The translations under genes were made by a program, and so were the position numbers. A stretch of DNA of 64,000 bases, from assembly GCF_038024035.1 (NCBI RefSeq), contig NZ_CP150664.1:930001-994000 (forward strand). Direction: 5' to 3'. The stretch's first letter is position 1. Each line of letters opens with the position of its first letter. The DNA comes from Polaribacter pacificus. GTDB lineage: Bacteria; Bacteroidota; Bacteroidia; Flavobacteriales; Flavobacteriaceae. The notes beneath the pieces were generated by a model. The model made no database searches and was not told the DNA's origin. It saw only the letters and a program-made list of their open reading frames with translations. Of the stretch, positions 44,287-53,872 are shown piece after piece.

Positions 44287-47200
44287 GGATGTCTTTTTTA
44301 AGTTTTATTTCTTGTCTAAAACTGTACAGTACAGGAACCACAAACAAGCTAATGAGCGCTACCAGCATTCCTCCAAAACTTGGAATGGCCATGGGGATCA
44401 TAATATCACTCCCTCTTCCGGTTGATGTCAATACAGGCAATAAAGCCAAGATGGTGGTCGCCGTAGTCATTAAACAAGGTCTGATTCTTTTTTCTCCCGC
44501 TTCTACAATGGCCGCTCTAATCTCTTTTACAGAGCTTGGTTTGTTTTTATCGAAGGTCTGTGTTAGATAGGTAGCCATGACTACACCATCATCGGTTGCT
44601 ATTCCAAACAGGGCTATAAAACCAACCCAAACCGCCACACTTAAATTAACAGTGTGCATTTGGAAAATCTCTCGAAGGTTAGCCCCAAAGAAATCTAGGT
44701 TTAAAAACCAATCCTGACCATAGAGCCACAAAAGGATAAATCCTCCAGAGAATGCCACCGCGATTCCTGAGAAAACCATCAATGAAGTGGCCACAGATTT
44801 AAACTGAAAATACAGGATCAAAAAGATGATGCTCAAAGCCAAAGGCACTACAATTACCAAAGTCTTTTCTGCTCGTAACTGATTTTCATAGGTCCCTGTA
44901 AATTGATAATTAATCCCTTTCGGAACCGCAAGTTTACCAGAATCTATGGCAGCTTGAATCTTTTCTTGAGCCGCCTCTACAACAGAGACCTCTGCATAGC
45001 CATCCAACTTATCAAACAGCACATAGCCCACTAAAAAAGTGTCCTCGCTCTTGATTACTTGAGGTCCTTGCTCATATCTAATGCTTGCCAAATCAGAAAG
45101 TGGCACAGGATTGCCCTGGGCTACAGGAATGTAAATCTTTCCTAGATCTGCTGGGTTGGCTCTTAGTTCTCTTGGGTATCGAACCCTTACTGCATAGCGT
45201 TCTCTTCCTTCTACCGTTTGCGTAAGGGCCATCCCTCCTACGGCAACTTTTAAGACGTTTTGCACATCTTGGATTCGAATGCCATAGCGGGCAATTTTCT
45301 CTCTATCTATATCGATGAGTAAATAGGGTTTCCCCACAATTCTATCGGCAAAAACAGCCGATACCTTTACCCCTTCTACCTCTTTTAAAATGCCTTCTAA
45401 TTGCACTCCAAAAGCTTCTATTTTTTTAAGATCTTGCCCTTTTACTTTGATTCCCATGGGTGCTCTCATTCCAGTTTGCAACATCACCAAGCGAGTTTCT
45501 ATGGGCTGTAGTTTCGGTGCAGAAGTAACCCCTGGCAATTTGGTGGCATTTACAATAGCTGTCCAAATATCATCGGGTGATTTGATCTCTGGTCGCCAGT
45601 TTCTAAAAAACTCACCAGAAGCATCCTCTTGCAACTGAACATCTAAATTGATGGCCTTTCTACGCTCCCAATTTGTTGGGTCTAGTGTCCCTCCATTTTT
45701 TAAGACAAAATGCCCATCGGCGTTAACCTTATAGCGTTGTTTGTGCCCTGCTGTATGAAGCCTGTATTCTGATTTGTATTGAATAATATTCTCATACATG
45801 GATAAGGGAGCAGGATCTAAGGCTGATTCTGTTCGGCCTGCTTTTCCTACTACGGTTTCAATTTCTGGTATCCCAGCTACCGCCATATCCAATTGCTGCA
45901 AGACGCGTTTGTTTTCTTCGACACCTGCATGCGGCATCGATGTTGGCATCAACAAAAAGGATCCTTCATTTAAAGAAGGCATAAATTCTTTTCCTGTGTT
46001 TTTCATGATTAAAAAACCGGCAATTACTATGGCAAACGGCAGGCTTAAAAAGAGGATCTTATTGGCTAGTGCCCACTGTAAAATCCGTACATAATACTGT
46101 CTAAACAAGGTAAAGACTGCCAGCAATCCAAAACAAATAAGGGCCACAAAGAGCAGGTTCCAAACAAAATGCTGTTCTAAGCCCAGTGGTCTCCAATAAT
46201 TGGCTAATAAAAATACGATGGCAATGGCAATGGCAGAATTTTGACTGCGATTGGCCCAAAATGCGGAGAGTTTTCCTTGAAGTTTTAACAGTGCAATGAT
46301 GCCAAAAATAAGAAGCACCAAGCCCAACCAGTAACCAAAAACAAGTCCTGTAATCCCAATGAGTATTAGTGCTATTTGCAGCAGGTATTGACTGGTTTTT
46401 TTAAGTGATTTTTTCTGAAATAAAAAGGCTGCAAAAGGAGGAATCAAAAACAGGGCCACCAAGATGGCTGCAATCAGCGCAAAGGTTTTGGTAAAGGCCA
46501 AAGGTCTAAAGAGTTTTCCTTCTGCTCCTAATAATGTAAAGACAGGAATAAAACTAATAATGGTGGTGAGCACCGCCGTAATAATGGCTCCTGATACTTC
46601 TGTGGTTGCTGTATAAACGATGTTGTTTACTGATGGTTTTGGCTGCTGCTTTTTTGATGCATCCAAATGCCTTAAAATATTTTCAGAGAGGATGACGCCC
46701 ACATCTACCATGGTTCCAATGGCAATGGCGATCCCAGATAAGGCAACGATGTTTGCATCGACCTTAAAAAAGTGCATGGCAATAAAAACCATTAGCACCG
46801 CCACAGGCAACAGTCCTGCAATAAGCATGGAGGCTCTTAAATTAAAGACCATAACCACAATAACCAACATGGTGATTAAAATCTCCAAACTAAGCGCCTC
46901 GTTTAACGTTCCTAGGGTTTCATTTATCAAGACTGTCCGATCATAAAAAGGAACAATGGTTAACTGTGAAGTTCGACCATCAGACAAAAGTTTAGAGGGC
47001 AAGCCTGCACTGAGCTCTGCAATTTTTTCTTTTACATTGCCTATAACTTCCATGGGATTAGCTCCGTACCTGGCAACCACAACAGCACCAACCACCTCAG
47101 CTCCTTCTTTGTCTAAGATACCTCTTCGCTCTGCTGGTCCTAAAGATACCTTTGCCAAATCTTTGATGCGGATGGCCGTAAAATCTGTGGCAGTAACCAC

Positions 47201-47992
47201 CGCATCTTCTAAATCTGAAATAGATTTTACATAGCCCAAACCTCGCACCAAATACTCTACCTTATTAATCTCTATGGTCTGTGCTCCAATATCTGTATTG
47301 CTCTCTTTAACCGCTTTGACTATCTCATCTAATGATACTTTATACTGACGCATCAGCTCTGGATCTACATCAATCTGATACTCCTGTACATAGCCACCAA
47401 TAGAGGCCACTTCGGCAACGCCACTAGCAGAAGACAGCGCATATTTTACATAGTAATCCTGAATGCTTCTCAGCTCTTGCAGATCCCAACCGCCGGTTAC
47501 CTGTCCTTGGGCATCTCTACCTTCTAGGGTATACCAAAATATCTGACCCAAACCTGTGGCATCAGGACCTAAAGCGGGTTGTACCTCTGCGGGCAATAAA
47601 CCACTGGGCAGCGAGTTTAGCTTTTCTAAAATTCGACTGCGACTCCAATAAAACTCAATGTCTTCTTCAAATATGATATAGATGCTAGACAGCCCAAACA
47701 TAGAAGAGCTTCTGATGGTTTTAACCCCAGGAATCCCCAGCAAGGCACTGGTTAACGGATAGCTAATCTGATCTTCAATATCTTGTGGTGAGCGACCAGC
47801 CCACTTGGTAAAAACTATCTGTTGGTTCTCACCAATATCTGGAATTGCATCAACGGCTACGGGGTTTCTAGGCAAGAAACCTGTATCCCATTGAAAAGGT
47901 GCGTGTACAGTTCCCCAAGCTAAAAAAAGAACCAATAGCAGGGCTGCGACGACTTTATTTTCTATTAAAAATTTAATGCATTTATGAAGCAT
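44276..47992 (-). CDS. cusA: CusA/CzcA-type heavy-metal RND pump
   Basis: A 1238-residue inner-membrane RND transporter. Motifs include TKWAGRSPQDIEDQISYPLT near the N-terminus, the proton-relay helix with IAIAIGTMVDVGVILSENIL, and the C-terminal RPCLMTTATTILALLPV. It is about 190 residues longer than E. coli CusA. Extra hydrophobic helices lie between about 515 and 625, and another insertion is in the periplasmic domain near 745-785. Clustered Met residues in the pump channel and the adjacent HMA and HYC_CC_PP genes favour Cu(I)/Ag(I) over Zn/Co. The start is 93 bases after the HYC_CC_PP gene. Confidence 0.93.
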   Translation of the reverse strand: MLHKCIKFLIENKVVAALLLVLFLAWGTVHAPFQWDTGFLPRNPVAVDAIPDIGENQQIVFTKWAGRSPQDIEDQISYPLTSALLGIPGVKTIRSSSMFGLSSIYIIFEEDIEFYWSRSRILEKLNSLPSGLLPAEVQPALGPDATGLGQIFWYTLEGRDAQGQVTGGWDLQELRSIQDYYVKYALSSASGVAEVASIGGYVQEYQIDVDPELMRQYKVSLDEIVKAVKESNTDIGAQTIEINKVEYLVRGLGYVKSISDLEDAVVTATDFTAIRIKDLAKVSLGPAERRGILDKEGAEVVGAVVVARYGANPMEVIGNVKEKIAELSAGLPSKLLSDGRTSQLTIVPFYDRTVLINETLGTLNEALSLEILITMLVIVVMVFNLRASMLIAGLLPVAVLMVFIAMHFFKVDANIVALSGIAIAIGTMVDVGVILSENILRHLDASKKQQPKPSVNNIVYTATTEVSGAIITAVLTTIISFIPVFTLLGAEGKLFRPLAFTKTFALIAAILVALFLIPPFAAFLFQKKSLKKTSQYLLQIALILIGITGLVFGYWLGLVLLIFGIIALLKLQGKLSAFWANRSQNSAIAIAIVFLLANYWRPLGLEQHFVWNLLFVALICFGLLAVFTLFRQYYVRILQWALANKILFLSLPFAIVIAGFLIMKNTGKEFMPSLNEGSFLLMPTSMPHAGVEENKRVLQQLDMAVAGIPEIETVVGKAGRTESALDPAPLSMYENIIQYKSEYRLHTAGHKQRYKVNADGHFVLKNGGTLDPTNWERRKAINLDVQLQEDASGEFFRNWRPEIKSPDDIWTAIVNATKLPGVTSAPKLQPIETRLVMLQTGMRAPMGIKVKGQDLKKIEAFGVQLEGILKEVEGVKVSAVFADRIVGKPYLLIDIDREKIARYGIRIQDVQNVLKVAVGGMALTQTVEGRERYAVRVRYPRELRANPADLGKIYIPVAQGNPVPLSDLASIRYEQGPQVIKSEDTFLVGYVLFDKLDGYAEVSVVEAAQEKIQAAIDSGKLAVPKGINYQFTGTYENQLRAEKTLVIVVPLALSIIFLILYFQFKSVATSLMVFSGIAVAFSGGFILLWLYGQDWFLNLDFFGANLREIFQMHTVNLSVAVWVGFIALFGIATDDGVVMATYLTQTFDKNKPSSVKEIRAAIVEAGEKRIRPCLMTTATTILALLPVLTSTGRGSDIMIPMAIPSFGGMLVALISLFVVPVLYSFRQEIKLKKDIHEN

Positions 47993-48085
47993 AAAAAAAC
48001 AATTTTAAACACGATACAATACTCCTGTGCTAGACAGAAGCCTTTAGGTTCTCATGGCAAAGCCAAAAGAAAAATCGGTTTAAAA

Positions 48086-48505
48086 TCAAATTAAAAAAAC
48101 GTCATCCAATAACTGGATGTCCCTGACCAATAAGGGCGGACGGTATGCTGTGGTAAGAATTGGGTCTTTCGCTTCTAACTTAAAAGCAGCTATATAGCTT
48201 AAGAAAAAAGCAGCAACAAAGTCTTGCTGTTCTAGGGTAAATTGGCTAAAACTTGCTTGGAGATCATCCTGTCCTTGAACAATTTGCACCACATCGGTAC
48301 AGCAAGAATCTTTGACAGTGGCACAAACGCCCTGAGGCATGGCTGTATCCATCCCCATCATGCAAGTGTCTGCTTTTACAAACCAAGCCACATCTTGTAG
48401 CTCATCGCCACAATAATGCTCGTTAATGGTAAATGACAAGGTAGAGAACAGCACCAAAAGTGCCAATCCCATAGAAACCATATTTTTTACCAAGCCTTTT
48501 AACAT
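48086..48505 (-). CDS. HYC_CC_PP-family protein
   Basis: A 139-residue secreted protein with an N-terminal hydrophobic signal or anchor (MVSMGLALLVLFSTLSFTI). The family-defining HYCGDEL motif, a Cys-Met pair (ADTCMMG) and KDSCCTDVVQIVQ follow, with a Pro-Pro near the C-terminus (TAYRPPLLV). This family is largely restricted to Bacteroidota and is usually found beside copper or heavy-metal RND genes. The Cys, His and Met content suggests metal binding in the periplasm, which is inference. It is first in the copper-efflux operon. Confidence 0.85.
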   Translation of the reverse strand: MLKGLVKNMVSMGLALLVLFSTLSFTINEHYCGDELQDVAWFVKADTCMMGMDTAMPQGVCATVKDSCCTDVVQIVQGQDDLQASFSQFTLEQQDFVAAFFLSYIAAFKLEAKDPILTTAYRPPLLVRDIQLLDDVFLI

Positions 48506-48724
48506 AAAAACAAAATTACAAAAATTGATTGAGATACAGTATATAAAAATACATACAAGATCAAAAATGGCTGAACATTATATTAAAATCACCACTAAAT
48601 GACCTCATTAAACAAAACAAAGATAAGATACTATTAGCTTTAGATAATATTACACCAATTGATTTGAGAGTTATTGGCTAGTTTTATCTTTTAATTTTTG
48701 TGGGCGCTTGTGCTCAAAAATATA

Positions 48725-48741
48725 AGTGTATATTTTACACT
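48725..48741. promoter_or_regulatory. Probable AraR operator upstream of the arabinan-degradation genes
   Basis: AGTGTATATTTTACACT is a near-perfect palindrome with arms AGTGTA/TACACT. It shares the pattern AGTGT-N5-TTACAYT with the site at 54623-54639 before araB. It lies 14 bases before a -7-like TATCTTTC (48756-48763), so a bound repressor would cover the -33 region. Confidence 0.6.
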
Positions 48742-48791
48742 AATAGATTTTTTTGTATCTTTCGCTTCAGAAAAAACAACAACCGTTTACG

Positions 48792-48956
48792 ATGAAACGA
48801 CTTAAAGACATTAGTATTTACCTTATTCTAATCAGTACTGCATTGTGCTACGTAGACTCCTATATACAAATTACTGATAGTAAGAATAAAATTATCTTAA
48901 CTTTAAAAAAAGAATCAGTTACAAAAAACCTGACTGATTCATATTTCTGGGTTTAG
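48792..48956 (+). CDS. Possible small membrane peptide, or leader frame
   Basis: An ATG-initiated frame of 54 codons with one hydrophobic helix (DISIYLILISTALCYVDSYI) and a polar C-terminus. It lies inside the 5' region between the putative AraR-controlled promoter and the DUF5695-like gene. No homologue is known to me. It could be a real small membrane protein or chance coding in a leader. Confidence 0.25.
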   Translation: MKRLKDISIYLILISTALCYVDSYIQITDSKNKIILTLKKESVTKNLTDSYFWV

Positions 48957-49011
48957 AAGGGCAACAGAAAAAAATATAATCAACCTATTAATCGCGCATA
49001 AAACAGACAGC

Positions 49012-51699
49012 ATGAAGATTTTTAAACAGTATGGAATTTTAATTATTTTACTAAGCAGCTTTGCTAGTTTGCAAGCGCAAGGTTATTGGGGACGAATAGA
49101 AAAACAAGAGCCGACTTTGGGAATTGCTCAAGTATATCAGAAATTTAACACCACTCATTTTCAATTAAAACTGGTAAAAGAATCACAAACTGTTGCAGGC
49201 TTGAGACCCAGTAAAAACACAAATTTTGATTTTACACCTAGTGATCGTTTAGAGATTAGAGACAAGGATGGCCTTTATCATTTGGGCGATATCAATTTAC
49301 GCATCAGAGAAACCAATGCCCACTGGAAAAGCTATTCTACAGCAAGCAAACGCGGCAAAGTAACTCCAATAGGCACCTCTAAAAACACCTTGGCGGCTGC
49401 AGACTTAGCCAACACCTTGCCCAGAGATATTCCTGTACAAATAAAACGCTATTATGAAATGGACGGTGCGCACTTGGTGATGCGTTTCGAAATCACAAAC
49501 AAAACATCTCAACCTATAGAAATTGGCGCCCTTGGAATTCCGATGATCTTTAACAACATACTTGAAGGAAAATCATTAGTAGAAACCCATGCCCAAAATG
49601 TATTTTTTGATCCTTATATTGGGATGGATGCTGGCTATTTAGAAGTAAAACGTTTAAACGGTGAAGGGCCGGCCCTATTGGTTTTACCTAAAGAAAATAT
49701 GGCTTTTGAAGCCTACAGACCACTTTTAGATGATCCTACTCCAAGAAGCATCGTCTTTGAAGGATTTCATGAATGGATGTCCTACAGCAAGGCTTATGCT
49801 GATAATGAGTGGAAAGGCGCTCAACAATGGAACCAACCACGTTCTTTGACTTTGGCTGCAGGAGCTTCTAAAAACTTTTCTTTAAAATTTGTGTTGAGTG
49901 AAGGAATTAAAAAAATTCAAGAAACCCTAATTGAAGAAAAGCAACCCGTAGCAATAGGAGTTCCTGGTTATGTGATTCCAATGGATGTTAATGCACACTT
50001 ATTTTTAAATGCTCAAAGTGAGGTTGCCGCTTTTGAGATCAGTCCAAAAGGAGCTTTGACCATTGAGGCAGAAGGCTCTAAAACCAATGGCTTTCAAAAA
50101 TACCGTATCCACGGAAAAAAATGGGGAAGAGCTCGATTGACCATCCAATACAAAGATGGAAAAACACAGACTGTAAATTATAAGATTATTAAAGCAGAAA
50201 CCGAAGTTATCAAAGATTTTGGACATTTTTTAACTACCAAGCAATGGTTTGACACCCCTAATGATCCCTTTAAAAGAAATCCATCTGTGATTAGTTATGA
50301 CTATGAAACCAAGCAACAGGTTACGCAAGATAGTAGAGCTTGGATTAGTGGATTAAGTGATGAAGGTGGTGCTGGTGGTTGGCTTGCAGCCATCATGAAA
50401 CAATTGATTCAGCCTGACAAATCAGAAATAAAAAAATTAGAACAGTTTGTAGACCAAACACTTTGGGGACAAATTCAATACAGTGAAGGTGACTTCAAGT
50501 ACGGAGTTAAAAAGAGTATTTTTTACTACGAACCTGATTCACTTCCTAAAGGAACTTACAGCGATAAAATTAATTACAAAACTTGGGCTGCTTGGAACCA
50601 CAAACACGCCAATGACCGAGGTAGATCTTACAATTATCCACATGTTGCTGCGGCCTACTGGACCTTATATCGACTGTCAAGATACCATCAAGGTTTGGTA
50701 GAAAATAAAACCTGGGATTGGTATTTAAAAAATGCTTACCAAACAGCAGTTGCCATGGTAGATCAGGCTCCGTATTATGCTCAATTTGGTCAGATGGAAG
50801 GCTCGGTGTTTTTAAAGATTCTTGAAGATTTAAAAAACGAAGGACTTACAGTAATGGCTATTGATCTAGAAGCTAGAATGCGTAAAAGAGCCGATCATTG
50901 GCGGGCACTTGATTATCCTTTTGGAAGTGAAATGCCATGGGATTCAACCGGGCAAGAAGAGGTGTATATGTGGTCAGATTATTTTGGTTACGATTACAAA
51001 GCTCAAGTAACTTTGCATGCTATTTTGGCTTATATGCCTACAATGCCACACTGGGCTTACAACGGAAACGCTCGTCGTTATTGGGATTTCTTATACGGAG
51101 GAAAACTCTCTCGTGTAGAACGACAAATTCATCATTATGGGTCTTCTTTAAATGCCATTCCTGTTTTGCAAGCCTATAGAAAAAAAGGTGATGACCTTTA
51201 TTTATTACGCGTAGGATATGGTGGTCTTTTAGGTGGTATTTCTAATATTACGCAAGATGGTTTTGGTCCTGCTGCTTTTCATTCTTTTCCATCGACTTTA
51301 GAGATCGATTACCTCTCTGGGGATTACGGATCTGGTTTTTACGGTTATGCAGTAAACACAGCTTCTTTTATTACGCATGACAAACAATTGGGCTGGTTGG
51401 CCTTTGGCGGAAACTTGGTTAAAAAAGGAGACCTCATAGAAACCAGTATCACCACGGCAGCTAAAAATAAGGTATACATCGCTCCAATACAATTGTGGTG
51501 TACCTTAGACGCAGGGAGTTTTGAAAAGGTGCGCTATAATAGCAAAACAAAAAGCACAGAACTTATCTTAGGAGCAAAAAGCAGCACAGCGCCCTTTGCC
51601 TATTTAAGAGTTCCAGAAAATATTGAGCTTCCGTATCCAAAAGTTCGAGGCGCATATAAAATCCCTTTAGAAACTAGATCAATCAGTATAAAATTTTAA
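49012..51699 (+). CDS. Secreted DUF5695-like putative carbohydrate-active enzyme
   Basis: An 895-residue secreted protein (signal peptide ending FASLQAQ). An N-terminal beta-rich domain spans about 25-400. A large helical domain spans about 410-750, rich in Trp, Tyr and His (FGYDYKAQVTLHAILAYMPT, HYGSSLNAIPVL), like an (alpha/alpha) toroid of glycosidases. A small C-terminal beta domain follows. I recall this combination as DUF5695, often found in plant or algal polysaccharide loci, but cannot confirm it here. Activity is not established. It is the first gene of an operon with GH43 at 18 bases, so it probably acts on arabinose-containing glycans. Confidence 0.75.
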   Translation: MKIFKQYGILIILLSSFASLQAQGYWGRIEKQEPTLGIAQVYQKFNTTHFQLKLVKESQTVAGLRPSKNTNFDFTPSDRLEIRDKDGLYHLGDINLRIRETNAHWKSYSTASKRGKVTPIGTSKNTLAAADLANTLPRDIPVQIKRYYEMDGAHLVMRFEITNKTSQPIEIGALGIPMIFNNILEGKSLVETHAQNVFFDPYIGMDAGYLEVKRLNGEGPALLVLPKENMAFEAYRPLLDDPTPRSIVFEGFHEWMSYSKAYADNEWKGAQQWNQPRSLTLAAGASKNFSLKFVLSEGIKKIQETLIEEKQPVAIGVPGYVIPMDVNAHLFLNAQSEVAAFEISPKGALTIEAEGSKTNGFQKYRIHGKKWGRARLTIQYKDGKTQTVNYKIIKAETEVIKDFGHFLTTKQWFDTPNDPFKRNPSVISYDYETKQQVTQDSRAWISGLSDEGGAGGWLAAIMKQLIQPDKSEIKKLEQFVDQTLWGQIQYSEGDFKYGVKKSIFYYEPDSLPKGTYSDKINYKTWAAWNHKHANDRGRSYNYPHVAAAYWTLYRLSRYHQGLVENKTWDWYLKNAYQTAVAMVDQAPYYAQFGQMEGSVFLKILEDLKNEGLTVMAIDLEARMRKRADHWRALDYPFGSEMPWDSTGQEEVYMWSDYFGYDYKAQVTLHAILAYMPTMPHWAYNGNARRYWDFLYGGKLSRVERQIHHYGSSLNAIPVLQAYRKKGDDLYLLRVGYGGLLGGISNITQDGFGPAAFHSFPSTLEIDYLSGDYGSGFYGYAVNTASFITHDKQLGWLAFGGNLVKKGDLIETSITTAAKNKVYIAPIQLWCTLDAGSFEKVRYNSKTKSTELILGAKSSTAPFAYLRVPENIELPYPKVRGAYKIPLETRSISIKF

Positions 51700-51717
51700 G
51701 AGGTTTAGCGAGTAAAC

Positions 51718-53871
51718 ATGAAAGGTACCAAGCAATTTATCAAGCGATTTTTTCTGACAGCTTTTGTTCTTTTTAGTCTAGCTCAATGTGCTGAGCCACA
51801 GCTGGATCAATCGTTTAGAAACCCGATCATTCCTGGATATTTTGCTGACCCAACGATTAAAAAATTTGGAGACATTTATTATATCTACGCAACCACAGAC
51901 AATGAGATGTTGGCATCGGGTGCGCCCACCGTTTGGTATAGCAAAGATTTTAAGCACTGGTACAATTATACTATGGAAATTCCATCCTTAGCTTCGGTAA
52001 ATCTGCGCAATTTTTGGGCTCCTGATATTATTGAGCATACCGATGGGAAATACTATTTGTACTTTGGAAACTGTCAGGCGGGTTGTAATATTTATGGCTA
52101 TGTTTCTGACACTCCTGTAGGTCCTTGGACCAAACTCAATGAAGATGATACTCCTGTAATACCTCACAGTTATCCCAGAGAAGGATTTCCGTCTTTGGAT
52201 GCACAATTTTTTACAGACACAGATCAAAAAGTTTACGCTTATTGGGGAACCTGGGTGCATTATAACGGAGGGTATGCGGTTGGAGAATTGGATACGCAGA
52301 CCATGAAAAGCATGAAAAACGCTCAAAACATTCCTTTAGAGCAGACGCCCAATCCATTTGAAGCTCCTTATATGCTAAAAAAGAATGATACCTATTTGCT
52401 CATGTATTCTGGAGGTTCTTGCCATGATGAAACCTACAATGTTCGCTATTCCTATTCAAAAAGCCCCATGGGCCCTTTTACCCCAGGAGCCAATAATGCC
52501 ATTTTAAAAAGTACAGAGGACCACAGCGTTCACGGTCCAGGACATCACTCTGTCTTAGAAGAAAATGACGACTATTATATTGTCTATCACAAACACGATT
52601 ACCCGATGACTCGAGGCGGATTGTCTAGACAGATCTGTATTGATAAATTGATTTTTGAAAACGACTCAACTCTTAAAGCAGTAGTGCCCTCTAAAGATGG
52701 AATCATTGATTTTGCAAGTACTAAGGTCCCTAAAGATTTGGCTCTAAAAGCAAGCATCACAGCCTCGTCTGCCTATCATTTAAAAAGTCTGGAATACGAT
52801 TATACCTACCAGGCCTATTTTGCCAATGATGACAACAATGCCACTATGTGGAAAGCAGCCTCAGCGAGTTTCCCACAAGAACTAAAGATTGATTTGGGCA
52901 AAATCCAAAAAGTTGCTCGGGTCTTTACTCAGTTTGAGTTTGCCAGTTATTACTACCAATATAAAATTGAGTATTCTACCGATGGAAAACATTGGGAAAT
53001 CTATGCAGATCAATCAAAAAACCGAACAGCAGGCAGCCCCATGATTGATGACAAAGCTGTAGAGGCACGTTATTTAAGACTGCAAATTTTAAATACCGAA
53101 AAAACGGGTCTGTATGCAGCCGTTTGGAACGTCGCAGTGTATGGTTCTTTGTTTGAACTCCCTTTAGAATTAAAAAACAGTCCTTCTCTGGCAGGGCCCG
53201 CAAGCCCAAGCACTAAAAATTTATTGGTCAATTTAGACATTAAAAACAGCAGTAAAACAAACCTCAACAGCATTCCCAACACCGGATCTATGGGTGGAAC
53301 ATTTACCAAAAACAATGAGGTAGGTATTTTGACCAATGCTTCTGATGGTATCAAAGCCTTTGATTTTAGCAAAGGATCGTTTAGCTTGGAGCAGCCGGTA
53401 CCAAAAAGTTTGGAATGGAACGGATCCTATACCGTTGCAACCTGGGTAAAAAATCCAGAGATAGGAAAACAAGGCGAGTGCCTGCTCTCTTGGTGTGATC
53501 GCACAGAATTTTACTTGGCCAACTCTTACAATGCCTTGTTTTACAACAGCTCAAATTATGGAGCTGCCGCGCATCTCGATGGTCATTTTGATATGAAATA
53601 CAACCAACTTCCAACGTCAAATACTTGGCATCATATTGTATTGACTTTTGATGGTGTTGTAGAAAAAGTATATGTGGATGGTGTTTTAGACAATGCACAA
53701 AACATGACCTTGGCATCGGCCATTGACAAAGCAAAAATTAGCATTGGTGCCTCTGATGTTGGCGAGCACTATTCTGGCTTGATGAGCTCTATGCGTTTGT
53801 ATGATTATGCCTTAACCGCAGAAGAAATTACCGCCCTACTCAAAGAAACTCAACCCAAAAAAGGGAATTAG
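51718..53871 (+). CDS. GH43 lipoprotein with discoidin-like and LamG-like C-terminal modules
   Basis: A 717-residue lipoprotein (SLAQCAEP, acceptor Cys24). The GH43 five-bladed propeller spans about 35-335. The catalytic triad is visible as D44 (FADPT), D161 (SLDAQFF) and E215 (NPFEAPYML). A discoidin/F5-8C-like beta domain (about 350-480) and a LamG-like domain (about 500-712) follow and probably bind carbohydrate. The enzyme would release L-arabinofuranosyl residues from arabinan or arabinoxylan at the cell surface or periplasm. Alpha-L-arabinofuranosidase or arabinanase activity is more likely than beta-xylosidase because of the AraBAD neighbours. Confidence 0.9.
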   Translation: MKGTKQFIKRFFLTAFVLFSLAQCAEPQLDQSFRNPIIPGYFADPTIKKFGDIYYIYATTDNEMLASGAPTVWYSKDFKHWYNYTMEIPSLASVNLRNFWAPDIIEHTDGKYYLYFGNCQAGCNIYGYVSDTPVGPWTKLNEDDTPVIPHSYPREGFPSLDAQFFTDTDQKVYAYWGTWVHYNGGYAVGELDTQTMKSMKNAQNIPLEQTPNPFEAPYMLKKNDTYLLMYSGGSCHDETYNVRYSYSKSPMGPFTPGANNAILKSTEDHSVHGPGHHSVLEENDDYYIVYHKHDYPMTRGGLSRQICIDKLIFENDSTLKAVVPSKDGIIDFASTKVPKDLALKASITASSAYHLKSLEYDYTYQAYFANDDNNATMWKAASASFPQELKIDLGKIQKVARVFTQFEFASYYYQYKIEYSTDGKHWEIYADQSKNRTAGSPMIDDKAVEARYLRLQILNTEKTGLYAAVWNVAVYGSLFELPLELKNSPSLAGPASPSTKNLLVNLDIKNSSKTNLNSIPNTGSMGGTFTKNNEVGILTNASDGIKAFDFSKGSFSLEQPVPKSLEWNGSYTVATWVKNPEIGKQGECLLSWCDRTEFYLANSYNALFYNSSNYGAAAHLDGHFDMKYNQLPTSNTWHHIVLTFDGVVEKVYVDGVLDNAQNMTLASAIDKAKISIGASDVGEHYSGLMSSMRLYDYALTAEEITALLKETQPKKGN

Positions 53872-53872
53872 T

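Larger units (their letters stand above)
48506..49011. other. Regulatory region in front of the arabinose locus
   Basis: About 500 bases between the divergent copper operon and the first arabinose-locus gene. It contains the palindrome at 48725-48741 (shared with the araB promoter), a -7-like TATCTTTC at 48756-48763, and a possible 54-codon small frame. Bases 48560-48700 show nothing specific. Confidence 0.55.

Noticed and set aside
44289..47234. Several + strand frames of 80-108 residues opposite cusA
   Set aside because: All lie antisense to a continuous, well-conserved RND pump gene and carry no domains of their own.
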